Source: Euglena gracilis | Taxonomy: Eukaryota; Euglenida; Euglenophyceae; Euglenales | NCBI GenBank assembly: GCA_039621445.1 | Contig: CP154955.1 | Coordinates: 48,344,086 to 48,408,085, forward strand | Reading direction: 5' to 3' | DNA length: 64,000 nucleotides | In this document: in pieces, positions 28,960 through 41,177 of the stretch | Layout: the number at the start of each line of letters is the position of its first letter | How positions within the stretch are numbered: position 1 is the stretch's first letter | Program-made: the position numbers and the translations under genes | The notes under the pieces: generated by a model | The model's input: the letters and a program-made list of their open reading frames with translations, nothing else | Databases searched by the model: none | What the model was told of the DNA's origin: nothing

Positions 28960-31606
28960 GGGGGGGATGGGTGTCTCGTCTGGTCATCCGGATTCCATTT
29001 TTTTGGGGGGGGCACTTTTGACGTGGCAGGTCTGTTTGGGAAGGGGTTGACCAATTTCTTCAGAGTGACTGATTTGTTTATGGCCCAAACATACCATTGC
29101 TTCAGGATTGTCCGACCCACATCCCTGGAAGGGGTGACTGACTGGTTTTCTTTTCGGAGTGACTGCCTGGTTTTTGGCTCTAGACCACCCCTCTGCGGGT
29201 GGGGTCAGCCAGAAATGGCCGAAAGTGATCATTTGGCGCTGGATAATTTTTTGGGATTTTTGATCAAAACCTTTGGCCATTTTTGGCCGAGTTGCCAGAA
29301 TGACTGACCCCCCCCCCCGGGGTGGGAAGTGGGTGACTAGTTCTTGAACAGTGTCTGACTGTTTTTTTTTTTGGAAGCGGATAGTGGGATAGTGGCCCCC
29401 TTCTTCTTCTTGTTTGTGGTCAATTTTTTTTTGGATTCCAGAGTGGCTGAACCTTTTGATGGGGTTTCTAAAGGAAATCAACAAAAATCGCGCAGGTGGG
29501 GTCCAAATAGAAGCGCACCCCCCACCGCCGGAGGCGGCGGTCCGCTTTAAGCGCACCCGTGCTTCTACTAGGGGGGGGGGGGGCGGGATGTGCAAAAAAC
29601 TGGTCTGCAGACTGTCTTGCAGCGTCAGACAGCCGCCGGCTAACTCAGTGTACTGTTGAGGTCCTTGCAGGTGGAAAACTAAATGCTGCACCACCGCGCA
29701 ACAGATCCCCACTGCATCCAGGTCAAACATTTCTCTTAGGTTTTGCAGACCCCCGGGGGCTGCTGCAGCCAGACCCAGTTTTGGCCCAGCCACGCCGCAG
29801 CAGCACCCCTGCTGGGGGTGCTGCCTCCCCTGCCAGGCATTTGCTTAAGGGATTGCAGTCCCCCCCCCCCCCCGGGGGGGCTGGACTGCAGCTAGTCCAA
29901 ATTTGGCTAGTGGGATTTCTAGCAGACCCCCCCGGGGGGGGGGGTCTGCTAGCAGGGCTAGCTAGTGGGAATTTTTTTTCCAATGACCGGCACAAAGCGC
30001 CGGAAAATTTTTTTCGGACCCCCAACAATGGCCAAAAATGCCCGTTTTTGGCCATTTTTGGAACAAAATCAGCCCAAAGCTTATTAAAACCTCATTTTTT
30101 CTCCGGCGCTGTGCGCCGGAGGAAATTTTTTTTCCAGTCGGGGGGACCCCCGGACCCCCCCTTGGGGGGAGGGGGGGTCTAGCAAGTCCATTTTTTCCAG
30201 TGTCTAGCCGATTGGCTAGCCAGTACCCCCCCCCCCCGGGTCCTTAAGCAAATGCCTGACCCCTGCCCAGTCCCTTTTTGCTGGGTCCATCCCAAAAATG
30301 TCCGAAAATGGTGTTTTGGGGGCGTCTTGATTGTTTTTTTTTCTGCGGTTGTCAGATGCCCCTTTTTCAAAAAATGTGTTCTGCAGGTCATTTTTTGGGG
30401 CAATTTTCCGATTTTGGCCCAGCCCGGCCCAGCGCAGGTTCAGCCGGGGTCCAGCCCCCCCCCCCCCCCGGGTCCTTGAGGAGACGTGCGATCCAGGTCC
30501 GCAACCAGGTTTGTTTGTCAAAGAACCAATTTACTGGTCCAGCAGATGTCAGCACACTCGAGCTCACTCTACCCCTCCTGTGATTTCCTCGTGTGCCAGG
30601 ACAGATAGGAGAGGTCGGGCACTGCAACCCCACACTGCCATGTGCATACATCTCTTTAAGGTTTTGCGACCCCCCCCCCGGGGGGGCGGCTGCAGCCAGC
30701 CCCGATTTGGGCCCAGCCCAGCCGCAGCAGCCCCCTCCCCCCCCCCGGGGGGGGTGCTGCAGCCCTAGCAGCCAGCCCCTTTTTGGGGGTCCAGCCCAAA
30801 ATTTTTCGGCACTTTGCGCCGAAATTTTTTGAAAAACTGTGTTCAAAAGTGGCCAAAAATGGGGTTTGGGGGGCGTTTGGGCCATTTTTGGGGGGGGTTT
30901 CAGATGCATCATTTTTTCAAAACTGTGTTCTGCAGGTCATTTTTGGGCATTTTTCCGATTTCAGTCCAGCTCGCCCCGGTTCGGGTCCAGCCGGCAGGGG
31001 GGGGGGGAATATGCAACTTGCATAATTTACATTTTTTTTGCATAATTGGCTTTTCCCGAAATTTGCATTTTTTGCATTATTTTGCCCTGGATTTTTTTTG
31101 ATTTAGGCAGCAAAGCTCTGTTATATTCCAGCTTTTTCTCAGGTTTTTCATGCATGTTGCATTTGTTTGCATTTTTTTTGCATTTTTTTTGACTTGCATA
31201 ATTTGAAGGGCCAAGTTGCATTCCCCCCCCCCCCCTGCAGCCGGTCCAGCCGGGGTTCAGCCCCCTCGCGTGTATGTGGACCCACCGGTTGATTCGAACA
31301 CCAGATGGCCATACATCTCTTTAAGGACCCGGGGGGGGGGTTGCTGGGCTAGGCTAGAAATTTGGGCTGGCTAGAAATTTGGGCTGGCTAGCCCGCCCCC
31401 CCCCCCCGGGACAATTTTCAGACCCCAAATATCTTCTGGGCATTTTCGGCAAATTCGGCCAGTTTGCCAGCTTCCGGGTCAATGATTTATCAGAAGTCAA
31501 ATTTTTGGCAGAGTTCATTGCTGGAAAAAAAATGCTGCTGGCTGCCTGGACCCTGTACCACGGCACCCCCATTCTCCCCCCTCGCGCTCATTGATGGATT
31601 CACAAG
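28960..31606. other. large intron with poly-C/G, GCGCCGG hairpins and a TTGCA element
   Basis: Holds a GTGACTGACTGGTTTT repeat block (29050-29400), hairpins such as CCGGCGCTGTGCGCCGG (30103-30119), and a TTTGCATTTT element (about 31005-31235). Many open frames here read through poly-C/poly-G. No exon recognised. Confidence 0.5.
31005..31240. mobile_element. TTTTTGCATT-rich element, copy 1 (short)
   Basis: Starts G-run + AATATGCAACTTGCATAATTT and ends AATTTGAAGGGCCAAGTTGCATTCCCC. Longer copies lie at about 48389-48832 and 51027-51397. The ends are inverted versions of GCAACTTGCAT/AAGTTGCATT. The interior is TTTTTTGCA repeats with a conserved TTAGGCAGCAAAGCTCTGT core. No coding frame. Confidence 0.6.
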
Positions 31607-31743
31607 CACGATACGGACCTCTCGGATATCGGGAAACACTCTCTGACGCCAACCGCTTCACCGTCGTTGGTGGCGGGGACTACCAGCTACAGTCTGTGCG
31701 GCTGTGGTCGAGCGCTGACACCAGCCCAGGCCACGGGCGTACC
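31607..31743 (+). CDS. LamG module 1, exon e
   Basis: After TTCACAAG the frame reads RYGPLGYRETLSDANRF, then TVVGGGDYQLQSVRLWSSAD. It is homologous to GSGNYDLQSIRLWSSVDVSS in module 2. The terminal LQS(V/I)RLWSS strand is typical of the end of a laminin-G/pentraxin-like sandwich. The end is placed at ACC|GTGCTG, phase 0, to fit exon f. Confidence 0.6.
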
Positions 31744-32870
31744 GTGCTGTGCTGTGCCCCTGCCTCGGATGTTCGGCAAATCCCCGAAGAATACAGAATG
31801 CGGGTAAACCGCAGGATAATTTTTCGTTGGAGCAACCAAGGCTGGGCTGGATTTGCCAACACAGAATAACCCCCCCCCCCCCCGAATAGTGTCCCCTGCC
31901 CCGCATAGAAGCCCCCCCCACCGGATGTTGACCATCAATCCGAATAGAAGCCCCCCTGACTACACACAGTGTACAAATGAGGGGGAAAAAAACACCCTGA
32001 ATGGAAGCCCCCCCCCCCAGTTTTCGACCAATCGTCCGAATAGAAACCCCGGGGGGGGTTTACAGAATGTGGGTGAACTGCAGGATAACTATCGAATCAA
32101 ATCCCCTGGAGCAACCAAGGGTGGCCTGGTTTTGGCTATGGACCTTACCTTGGGGATCTGCTGTGATGGGTCATCTTCCCTCCAACAGTGTCTCCTCCTT
32201 CTTTTTTTTGAAACAAAGAGGGTTTCTTTTTGTTTGCTTCAGCAACCTCTTGTTTGGTGAACCCAAATTCAAGTGAGCCATGGAGGAACTGGCCAAAATT
32301 CGAAAAGCATTATTTGGGTTACTTATTTAAGTTGTGCAATATTTTTTGTCATTATTATTATTATTTATCACCCGCCCCCCCCCCCTTTGTTGTACGACCA
32401 CCCCTCATTTACGACCACCCCGGTCACAGGTTGCAGGTCATGGGGGTGTTATGACCACCCCCCTGGTCACAGGTTGCAGGTTGCGAAAAATTTAACACCA
32501 TTTTACCTACAACCGCCGCCTCATTTACGACCACCCCGGTCACAGGTTGCAGGTTATGGGGGTGTTATGACCACCCCCCTGGTCACCGGTTGCAGGAACC
32601 CGGTCGTGCGACAAGGGGGGGGGGCGGGTAATTATTTCTTCTTCTTCTTCTTCTTCTTCTTCTTCTTCTTCTTCTTCTTCTTCTTCTTCTTCTTCTTCTT
32701 CTTCTTGTTATTAAAATTATAATTCATATTGATATTAATTAATAAAATTTTCAATTATTCAGGTTGGTGGGCGGGCGATGCAACCCCCCCACCATTCCCA
32801 CCTTTCCAGGGTCGCCACTTTTCTTGTCAAAACTTTCCTTGGAACCGGCGCACGGGGTTGGCCCCGCCAG
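31744..32870. other. intron; AATAGAAGC words, GGTTGCAGG element, CTT microsatellite
   Basis: GAATAGAAGCC words at 31880-32050. A repeat of GGTCACAGGTTGCAGG at 32385-32625 (family at 46853-47660). (CTT)n at about 32636-32706. Confidence 0.6.
32636..32706 (+). repeat. (TTC)n microsatellite
   Basis: About 23 uninterrupted TTC triplets directly after a G-run. Confidence 0.95.
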
Positions 32871-32994
32871 CGCGCCTGTCCCCGCACGGAGGCCACCCTC
32901 ATCGGGAAGTTGACCTTCTCCGGAGGCGCCCTGGTGGTGGAAAGCGCTACTGGCTGGTGCTACTTCCCCGTGGGGGGCCCTTCCACCTGTACCG
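32871..32994 (+). CDS. LamG module 1, exon f (Cys-containing)
   Basis: Acceptor CCGCCAG, phase 0. The frame reads RACPRTEATLIGKLTFSGGA, then LVVESATGWCYFPVGGPSTC, donor ACCG|GTGTGT, phase 1. Its module 2 equivalent is at 42238-42361. Three Cys (CPRTEA, WCYFPV, STC) are conserved between the modules. It links the sandwich to the Ser/Pro linker. I do not recognise it as a named domain. Confidence 0.65.
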
Positions 32995-33969
32995 GTGTGT
33001 GCCTTCTCTCCATCATTCCATCCCCATTTCATCCCTATTTTGGGCACTCTTTCCCCCTCTGGAGATGACTAAGGGGGGAACACAAACGTGTTTTTTTGTC
33101 AAGTGATTTTTTTTGTTTTTTTTAATTTTGGAAAATTTTCCATTTTTTTTGCTGTTTTTTTGTGGTTTTTTTTGGCATTTTTTCAATTTTTTTTGCCGGA
33201 AAAAAGTTTCATTTTGTAAATTTTTGGCCCCTTTTTGTCCCCAATTTTCCCCCGAGACAAAACTTTTGTCATTTATTTATTTTCTTTTTTTTTCATTTCC
33301 TTGTCGACAAATTGCATACTTTCAAGCAAAATGGAAAATGCTTCTTGCTGGTGTGACATTTTTCTTTAAGTGCTCTCCTACAAAAAGCGTCCATCCTGGG
33401 GAGCCCCGAAAGGATTTTGGAGCAATCCCGTTTTTCTTTGTGTGTTTTATTTGTATCGCATTTTTCGAGGGCCATGTTGCACCACCATCGACGTGATGAA
33501 CCATACTGACCTGGAGCCAGGAGAGGAGGTCTGACAGGGATCTGACAGGGGTTGAGCTGAGATTATTGTGCGGAGGACCAGAAAATGGAGTGAGTGTCCA
33601 AAAATGATCAGGAAAGGGGGGTTGAAGGTTTTTTCTAATTGCAAAGAATTTTTTCTGACACAACACCCAGATTTTTCAGAAAAGGTCGGAGATTATCAAA
33701 ATGCCATTTTGGGTGGTTTGTGACGGTCAAACACCCCCTCCTAGAGTATCTCTTGCCAACCTGGAGGGAAAGGGGTATTTTTTTTTGTGGTTTGGGTCGA
33801 CGCTTTTTGATTTTTGACCATTTTCGGCTGAGCTACCCCCCCCCCCCCTCCAGGGGGTAGGCTGTGGATTGCTGGTTTTTTGACCGAAACTGGAAAGTGA
33901 CCCCCCTTCCCCCGGCCCCTGGGGGGTTCACAAGCAGCCTCTCCATTCCCACCCTGCTCCCGTCCACAG
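32995..33969. other. intron
   Basis: Mostly T-rich sequence (33100-33330) and ordinary sequence. No coding segment recognised. Confidence 0.5.
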
Positions 33970-34038
33970 TGCCGGACGCCTCCCCCTCCCCGTCACCGGT
34001 CCCATCACCCAGTTTCTACCCATTGGTGAGCCCCGCAG
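33970..34038 (+). CDS. Ser/Pro linker exon S1 (69 nt)
   Basis: Acceptor CCACAG, phase 1; encodes PDASPSPSPVPSPSFYPLV then SPA; donor GCAG|GTGACC, phase 1. It is the first and only non-60-nt member of the linker series and joins module 1 to module 2. Confidence 0.65.
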
Positions 34039-36495
34039 GTGACCTCCTTCCCCTGTGGCTGTTGTTGTTATCTCACACTTGGGCATTTGACACAACATTT
34101 CCTTGCCCAGGCAGGTTGGGACCCCCCAGAGCCCCACTTTAAGGCCAGAAGGCAGCCGAAAGTTTTACCCTGGCAGTCAATGTATTCCGGAATGTTCCGG
34201 GTGGCAGGAATATTTCCATCCCGGTCTATTTCAGTCCATTTGGGGCCGGGATATTTTTCCCCTGGCCCTGAACAATGCTCTCCAGCCGGGGTACAGACAC
34301 AGAGGGGGGGGATGCACACCCCAAAACCCCGCAATATCTCGCATGATTTGCTTTTTTTTGGGAATATTTGAAAAATTTTTTTTAACAGTTGCTTTCTGTT
34401 TCAGAGAACATTTTGTTGTCATTTTCGATCATTTTCTGCATTCTTTTCTACGTAGAAATGACAATTGAGCATTGGTGAAAAAACTTTGACCGCACAATCC
34501 CGCACAATCCCACATAGTCCCCGCACAAGGCCCAAAACGGACCCGCAGGTCCAGGTTTACTTTTTTTGTGGTTTCAAACTTTTTCACCACAGTTTCAGAC
34601 TCTTCACCCCCCCCAAATTCATTTCTCTTCTTGGTTTCTTTTGCCCATTGTATGCAGAGGAGGGGGCTGTTATTTGGCAGTCAAGTTGGTTTTCAGAGAG
34701 GCAGGGATGTATGGGAAGCAGGGAGTTTCTGAAGCCGGGGGTCACTCTGCCTCAAAAACTCGGCTGCAGAATCCCGCCCAGTTGGATTTGGGCCATTTAC
34801 CTGTTTATGCCCACCCCTTCCGACCCCATCTCCCAGGGGGGGGGTTCCAGACTTCAGCTTTTTTTTCATGCCAGCACCTTTCTCTAGCTGGCAGTCTGGA
34901 CCCCGCCCCCCTCTGGCCCCCAAGAGATTTCCTGATGAAGTCAAGATCGGGTCAAGGTGGTGGGGGCTGCTGACCACCCCTCCCCAGACACCATATATTG
35001 ATTATTTTTTTGCCTTTTGCATGGCTGCTGCTTTTTTCTTTTTACAAAAAGTCGTATTCTTTATTTTTTGAAGTTGTTCACAATATTCTAAAGTGTTTGT
35101 TCTTCTTTTGCTGAAGACCAAAATTGAAGAAAATGTTGATGAAAATGTTTATCTCGAAATGGAAAAATAGATCCACATGAAATTTCATTTTAATAAACTC
35201 AAAAAGTGTTGTGGAGTGTTTTAAATGAATTTGTTCTCTATTGTAAATTTTTTTATTTGCACAATAAATCAAAAATCTTTGCATTGTATTTTTTTCTTGC
35301 TACTTGTTCTTTTTCACAAGAATGGATGGGTATGGGATGTATGCATTTGTTTACTTTATTCCGCATTTTTTTCGCATAATACTGCATAATCCCTCATAAT
35401 TTTGAAAAAAAAATTGCTGCATAATCCCCCCTGCAAACACCTAGCCAACCACCATAGTATTTTTGGGTCACACAGTGCGCGACAGGACTGGAAAAACGTG
35501 CCATCAAAGCATTTTGGCGAAAAAATTCATATTCACGTTTGCCTTGGCTGAAAAAAAGATGAAAACGCTGTCGCTTGTTTGTTTCATTTGCAAAAAAAAA
35601 ACTCCTTGATGCACGTCACTAAAACGCTTTTGTGGAGCACATATTTTCTGGTCTTTTTTTGCCCAAGCATAGTGCTTGATTCAATCTTTTCTTGAATGAG
35701 GCCCACGTAGGTTATAGCTAAAGGGTTCGCATCCCCCGCTGGGGAGGCTCGACTCCACTGGTCCAAATTTGTCTATTGGAAATCCCAATGGACCCCCCCC
35801 CCTAGCAGGGCTAGCGGTGTATTTTTTTCCTGCCACGTAACAATGTCTCCATGTTTTCAGGAGTCATAAAAACTTCCTGGTGACGGCATTGGGAGTGGTT
35901 CGGGATTGAGATGGTTGTATATTTGATGCGCGCGTTGTTGGAGGCGCGGCTTTGTTTGCTTCCACATGCGCCCTGATCCAAACAATGGTGCGAAGTTTGC
36001 CAGGCCTTCCGACACAGCCCTACCCTCACCTGGGGCATTCTTTGGACCGGATTTTTTTTTTAAAGTTTGGACCTTGGGGGCCGACCCCCTCCCCCCTGGT
36101 CTTCCGCCGGAGTCGGGGTTTTGTTTACTTTTGTCCATTTTTGGCCTTTTTCAGCGCGAAGCACCGAGTTTTTTTGAACTTGGAGTTGACCCCCAAGGGG
36201 GGAACCGTCAGGAATTCAAAAAATCCCTGGCTTTTGCCTGGAGGGGTAGGTAGGCAAGGTCCCCTTCTGCATTTGTGAACAATGGGGTCGAAGTTTCCCA
36301 ACGGTGTTGTGGAATTTTCGGGGAGACTTTTGTGTGTTTCCGATGTTGCAATGTTGGCTGAACCGAGCTGGATTCGGGTCTTATTTGCCCAATTTCGCGT
36401 GCCAGCCGAGTCCGTCTGCCAGCCGGAGGACCCCCCCCCCCCATGAGGTCCCCTGGCGGGCTTGAAACGTCACGTGCTCTGCCCTCCTTTCGCAG
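34039..36495. other. intron between S1 and module 2
   Basis: Long intron with T-rich and AT-rich sequence (35030-35300) and few G/C runs. No gene recognised. Confidence 0.5.
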
Positions 36496-36659
36496 CATTT
36501 CTGGACCTGGGGTCGGTCGCAAGCGGCAGTGACGTCGGGGCGTACCTCAAAGGGACCCCGCCAACCTCCATCGTCAGCATCGAGGTCGTTGTGAACCTGA
36601 CGGGCCTGGCTGGCAGACCCCGGGCCGGCTCGGAATGGCGCCCACCAGGAACTGAACGG
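36496..36659 (+). CDS. LamG module 2, exon a
   Basis: Acceptor TTTCGCAG, phase 1. Frame FLDLGSVASGSDVGAYLKGT then PPTSIVSIEVVVNLTGLAG. Donor ACGG|GTGCAC, phase 0. The start phase matches the end of S1, so the two modules join in frame. Confidence 0.7.
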
Positions 36660-38501
36660 GTGCACCGTGCCCCCCCCCCCTGATGGTGTCCTATTCCCGG
36701 CTCAACCACAGGGCGGGTATGGGACACTATCGGGGGGGATGGTATTCTGTCACCAGCACAGGGACAAATTTTTCACCGGAACTTTGTGAATTGTGTGATC
36801 ATGTGTTTTGTTACTGTGTGATTGTGTATGGGGAAGAAATTTGCTCCTACGAATTTGGGAAAAGTCAAAGATCGCCTGAATGGTTGGGAGGTAACAAAGC
36901 AAAACTGAAACAAAACGAAATTGTAATCTTGACGGCCAGAACGTGCCCTTGATATACCGGGGAATGGTATGAATAGAAGGCAGCCTTGGTTATGCGGCCA
37001 CCCCCCAGGAGGGGGAGGGGTCGTAGAACGAATCCAGGGGGTCGGCAAAAATTTTCGGGTTGCTGATGGAATGGGGTCAGGAGTTAGGCCTAACTTTAGG
37101 CTACTTATAGATGATTGTTAGGTGTACAAGTTAGGCCAAATAGAATTAGTTCCGGCAAAGTTAGTGACGAACAAACATGGTTGAAATCCTGACATAGCCC
37201 AGAAAAGTTTGGGCGATTTGGAAATATGGGCACCTCTGTGAAAAGCAACAAGAAAGGTGTAAAAATTCACCATAAAAGAGTGGTTTCCTTGAAATCACCA
37301 GAGGCTCTGTTTTGACAGCCCGCCATTGTTTCCATGCGTGTGTTCGGCAGTGAATTCGAAAAGTTCTGTCTTCCTTTCCTTGTTCAATTTTTGGGGGTGA
37401 GGTACCTGGTGAAGGGGAACTGAGTGTTTCGCTTTGCATTTTGCCGTAACCCCAATAGAAGCGAATTCAGGTCCATTGTATATGTACCCCCCCCATGCCT
37501 AATGAACACCCCTGCCCAATGAACAGGGGGTGTTCGGACCGTCTAGATTGTCACCGTATACCTTCTACACAGAAACCGTGCCCCAAGCCCAATGAACACC
37601 CCCCGTTCGGACCGTCTAGATTGTCACCTTAGTGTTCATTGGGCTTGGGGGGGGAGGTATATTTATTTGATGTATTTCCCCCAAGATGGATAGTGGCTGG
37701 ACCCCCCTGGTCCACCCCCCCCTTAAGAAGTTCCCCCATCCCAGACACCCAACACACAGCACGCATCTGTGAACACCTTTTTTTTTGAATGGCGCTGTGG
37801 CACCAAACTGCAACAGAACCCCCCCCCCCATTGGACAAAAATACACAAAAAGTTCGGCTGGACTGATCCACCCATCCTGCAGGTTCTTGAAAACCTACCC
37901 ACCCACCCGCCCGCCCGCCAACTACCCACCCATCCCCCCCCGGTCCAAGACACACTGTGTTGTTGAAAATCCCCCCTGTGTCAACGGCATTTTTTCCAAA
38001 CACTATCTGAAGTTTTTTATTGAAACACAGTGGTGTTGACACATCGTGTCGTTGACCCCCCCCCCCCCCCATGTCAACGACACATTCCCTGAACATTGGG
38101 TGCCTTGGACATGGGGGGGGGGCATCCCTGGCATGGTCAACGCTTACCCACCCCCGACAGTTCAGCCAGTCCAGGCGTTGTCGACAGCGTCCTGAGCAGA
38201 CGTTCAGGGGCGGACAACGTTTGGGCGTCGAACGGTGCAAAGTTGGGAAACACATTTTGACATGTTTGGTGGATGGGCGATGGTCCGAGGAGTAATCAAT
38301 TCCCCCCGCTGTTGGTCCGATTTTGCCGAACTATGGCTGTTTTCTTCGGCCAATTGTCCCGTGGATTCTTTACACAACGTGTTGGGACGGGATTATTCCC
38401 CCCCACCGCTGCTGCTGCTCAAGGACCGTCCTGAGTAGCCGCAGTTGTGCTGGCGGATGGGCTCCTCAAAGTTTGGCCGAGCCGGTCTGTGATTCCATGG
38501 T
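36660..38501. other. intron with poly-C, AATGAACACCCC repeats and hairpins
   Basis: CCCAATGAACACCCC and GGACCGTCTAGATTGTCACC are each duplicated at 37500-37640. TGTCGTTGAC..GTCAACGACA palindrome at about 38047-38090. No gene recognised. Confidence 0.5.
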
Positions 38502-38531
38502 GTGCCGGTCTTCGGGAACACATACACCAAC
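38502..38531 (+). CDS. LamG module 2, exon b, first part
   Basis: Encodes VPVFGNTYTN, matching VPLFGNAYYTN of module 1, then a donor AAC|GTTCAG, phase 0. As in module 1, an in-frame TGA lies just upstream and no AG acceptor is visible. Confidence 0.4.
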
Positions 38532-39138
38532 GTTCAGACGGCATGATTGGCGGTCTGACCCCTCTCTTGCTTGCCTTACCGTGTGCGTCAAAGCCATGTG
38601 TCTGACAGATGTGCGGTCCACTGGTAGACCACGAACCCGGCAGCTTGGCATCCACCCCATGGGAGCATCCCCGTCCAGCTTATCGTCAAAAAGGGACCGT
38701 CCCAAATAACTTAGCAGCGTCCTAAAGCCTCGAGTGCCCAAACACTTTGCTGAAAAAGATTGGTAAGTATTATATTGTTTTTTTTAACACAAATGGCATA
38801 ATTATACTTATAATAACTTGATGCTTCCGTTCATGGGGCATGCCATTGTGGCAGTTCGGAAGCTTTGTTGCACCTCCTGATTTTGAAGGAAAAAATGCAT
38901 TATTTTCCACCTTGTTCCTTGTTTGAGGGGGGAAAGTTATCTTGAATGTAATATATAATAATATAATATAATGATATAAAATATAGGCTATGTATAATAT
39001 ATGCGAGTCGTAACAATTATGCATCCACTACATTAGAGGGCCACATTTCACTTGGCAATGTCAGCCGAACCATTCGGGGCCCGGAACCCTCCCCCCTCCC
39101 CCCGGACTGGCCGACGTCCGCCTGCCGCCGACGGCAAG

Positions 39139-39198
39139 AACTGGTCCATCTTCTTCGGGGACACCGCCATCTACTCCTCCGAGTTCGGCGGTCTACGG
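39139..39198 (+). CDS. LamG module 2, exon b, second part
   Basis: After GGCAAG the frame NWSIFFGDTAIYSSEFGGLR matches NWSVFFGHDYIYSAM of module 1. Donor CTACGG|GTGAGC; 60 nt, phase 0-0. Module 1 has both parts in one exon. Confidence 0.6.
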
Positions 39199-40096
39199 GT
39201 GAGCTACCCGGCCCGGCTTCTCTTTGAGGAATGTCCCCCCCCCCTAGCTACCGGCAGGTGTGGGGGGGCAACATTTTCCACTCACCCAGCAGGGGGGGGG
39301 GGGGCGGGGTTTGGGGTTTCACACCCTCCCAAGGCCAAAAGTGCCAGGGACAAAGAAATAGCCATTTGCTTTTGTGTGGTGGCCGCAGATTTTTTTTTTA
39401 AAGTTTGGTGACCTGGGGGGGGTGCGCACGCCCCTCAGGGTGGATCAAGCCAAGTGGGTTCCCCGCCAGAGGTGTATTTCTCCTCTATTTTCGCTGCAAA
39501 ATGCCGAAAAGATTTGGACCCAAAAATTGACACCCCAAAAGTGGTCCCCCGACCACGGGGGGGGGGTCTCCCCAAGGGTGGTGGGTGGGTGCGTCCAGAC
39601 CAGTCAATTGCTTAAGCACTGACTGACTCCCCCTCCCCCCCAGGGGTGGGTGACTGGTTTTTTCAGAGTGACTGACTGGCTTTTGGCCAGGAACCTCCCC
39701 CCCCCCCCCCCGGGAGGTCGGAAGAAACAGCCACAGTGCACACAGGGGGTCGGCCAGGAGTGGGCAAAAGTGGCTTGAGTGACCCCGGCGCCGAAGGCGC
39801 CGGGGAATTTTTGGGCCTAAAGTGGCCTGAAGTGACTGGAAAGTGGCCGTTTTTCTGAGTGGCCGACCCCCCTGGGGGGGTAGTGACTGGCTGGTTTTCC
39901 AAAAATGAGTGACTGACTGGTTTTTAAAAAAGTGGAGTGACCCCCCCCCCCAGGGGTCGGTAAAAAATTGTATGGTCCAGACTACCCCGGGTCCAAAAAA
40001 AAACTTTTGTGGCTGTGGTGAGTGTGGTGTGCCTTCCATGGGCACCCCAAAGGCATGAGGCACACCCTCTTCCCGGCTTGCTGAAGAAGAAGCAAG

Positions 40097-40177
40097 CCCC
40101 CGGCGGGGTTCACCGTGAACGACGGGCTGTTCCACACCGTGGCCACGTCCGCCCTGTCCAACCCACCCATCCACCCA
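40097..40177 (+). CDS. LamG module 2, exon c
   Basis: After GCAAG the frame reads PPAGFTVNDGLFHTVATSAL, then SNPPIHP, donor CCCA|GTAACT; 81 nt, phase 0-0. VNDGLFHTVA is the laminin-G-like strand and turn. Confidence 0.65.
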
Positions 40178-40690
40178 GTAACTCTCCAAAAGCTCGTCCG
40201 ACCACTGCCGCGGGGTTTGTAGTCACGCAGTAGCTGGCTGGGAGGGGGGGAGAGGCGGTACCTCGTGTCAGTGACACGTTTCTAGACACCACCTGGAGCG
40301 GTGGTCTCCAGGCAACCTCGTTAGACACCGTGTCACATGTCACACGTGTCACATGACCCGGCAGCCGTGGTTTGCTTTTGGGCAAACGCGGCTTCGGGAT
40401 GCCCGAAAGGCGGTCTAAACAAGGCTGTGTGTGGAACCGGCGGGCCCGGAATCGGGCACCTGGGTTTTGGTTTCGTTGCAACTGGGGATGGATAATTTTG
40501 ATACACCCTTGTCCTGCTGCATGCCACGTTGTTCAACCATATACAACGACAGAAACAGAAATATTTTTTTGTCAATTAATCCACAAGAAAAGTGCAAAAA
40601 GCAATACAGCTAAAGAACAATGCCAGAATGCATAGGGAAAATTGTCTTCCTGGAAGATTCGCGAATTTTTCAAGTCCCACACCCGTGCAG

Positions 40691-40753
40691 ATCATGGAAA
40701 GGGTTGGCGTGGGCTGGACCCTGGCCGGCAACACCCTGAGCATCGACGGCAGG
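40691..40753 (+). CDS. LamG module 2, exon d
   Basis: Acceptor CGTGCAG; frame IMERVGVGWTLAGNTLSIDG then R; donor AGG|GTGGTG; 63 nt, phase 0-0. The frame stays open past the donor (VVYSPFP), which resembles module 1, so the donor choice is uncertain. Confidence 0.6.
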
Positions 40754-41033
40754 GTGGTGTACAGCCCGTTCCCCAGCCATGCCATATTGCTCAGTGTGTG
40801 ATATTTCCCAGGGTGAGTGGCTGACGGGTTTTTTTTTGCCTCTTGGGGATCAACAGAAATGGCCAAAAGTGCCTCCTCTAAATGCCCAATTTTCTGAAGA
40901 AATCTCAAACATTCATTTGGCTTTGGCTTTCTTTTGCCTCAAGTCCCGGAGATCAGAAGTGTCTTATCAGACTTTTTTTTTGAACGTAGAAAGCAACGCC
41001 CATTCTCTCGTGGGGGTGTGGGTCAGCAATCAG

Positions 41034-41177
41034 CAATGGGATGTTCCCAACCATCTCAGCGCAGACAGCCAGCTGTTCCTCGGGTACAACCCGTACCGCT
41101 ACAACCGCGGCGGCAGTGGGAACTACGACCTGCAGTCCATCCGGCTGTGGTCGAGTGTCGACGTCAGTTCAGGCCGC
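41034..41177 (+). CDS. LamG module 2, exon e
   Basis: After AATCAG the frame reads QWDVPNHLSADSQLFLGY, then NPYRYNRGGSGNYDLQSIRL, then WSSVDVSSGR; donor CGC|GTGCCT; 144 nt, phase 0-0. It is the best-preserved sandwich-like segment in the window. Confidence 0.65.

Noticed and set aside
40754-40799. Continuation of module 2 exon d as coding (VVYSPFPSH..)
   Set aside because: It meets a stop within 46 bp and exon e already supplies the following residues, though the donor choice remains open.
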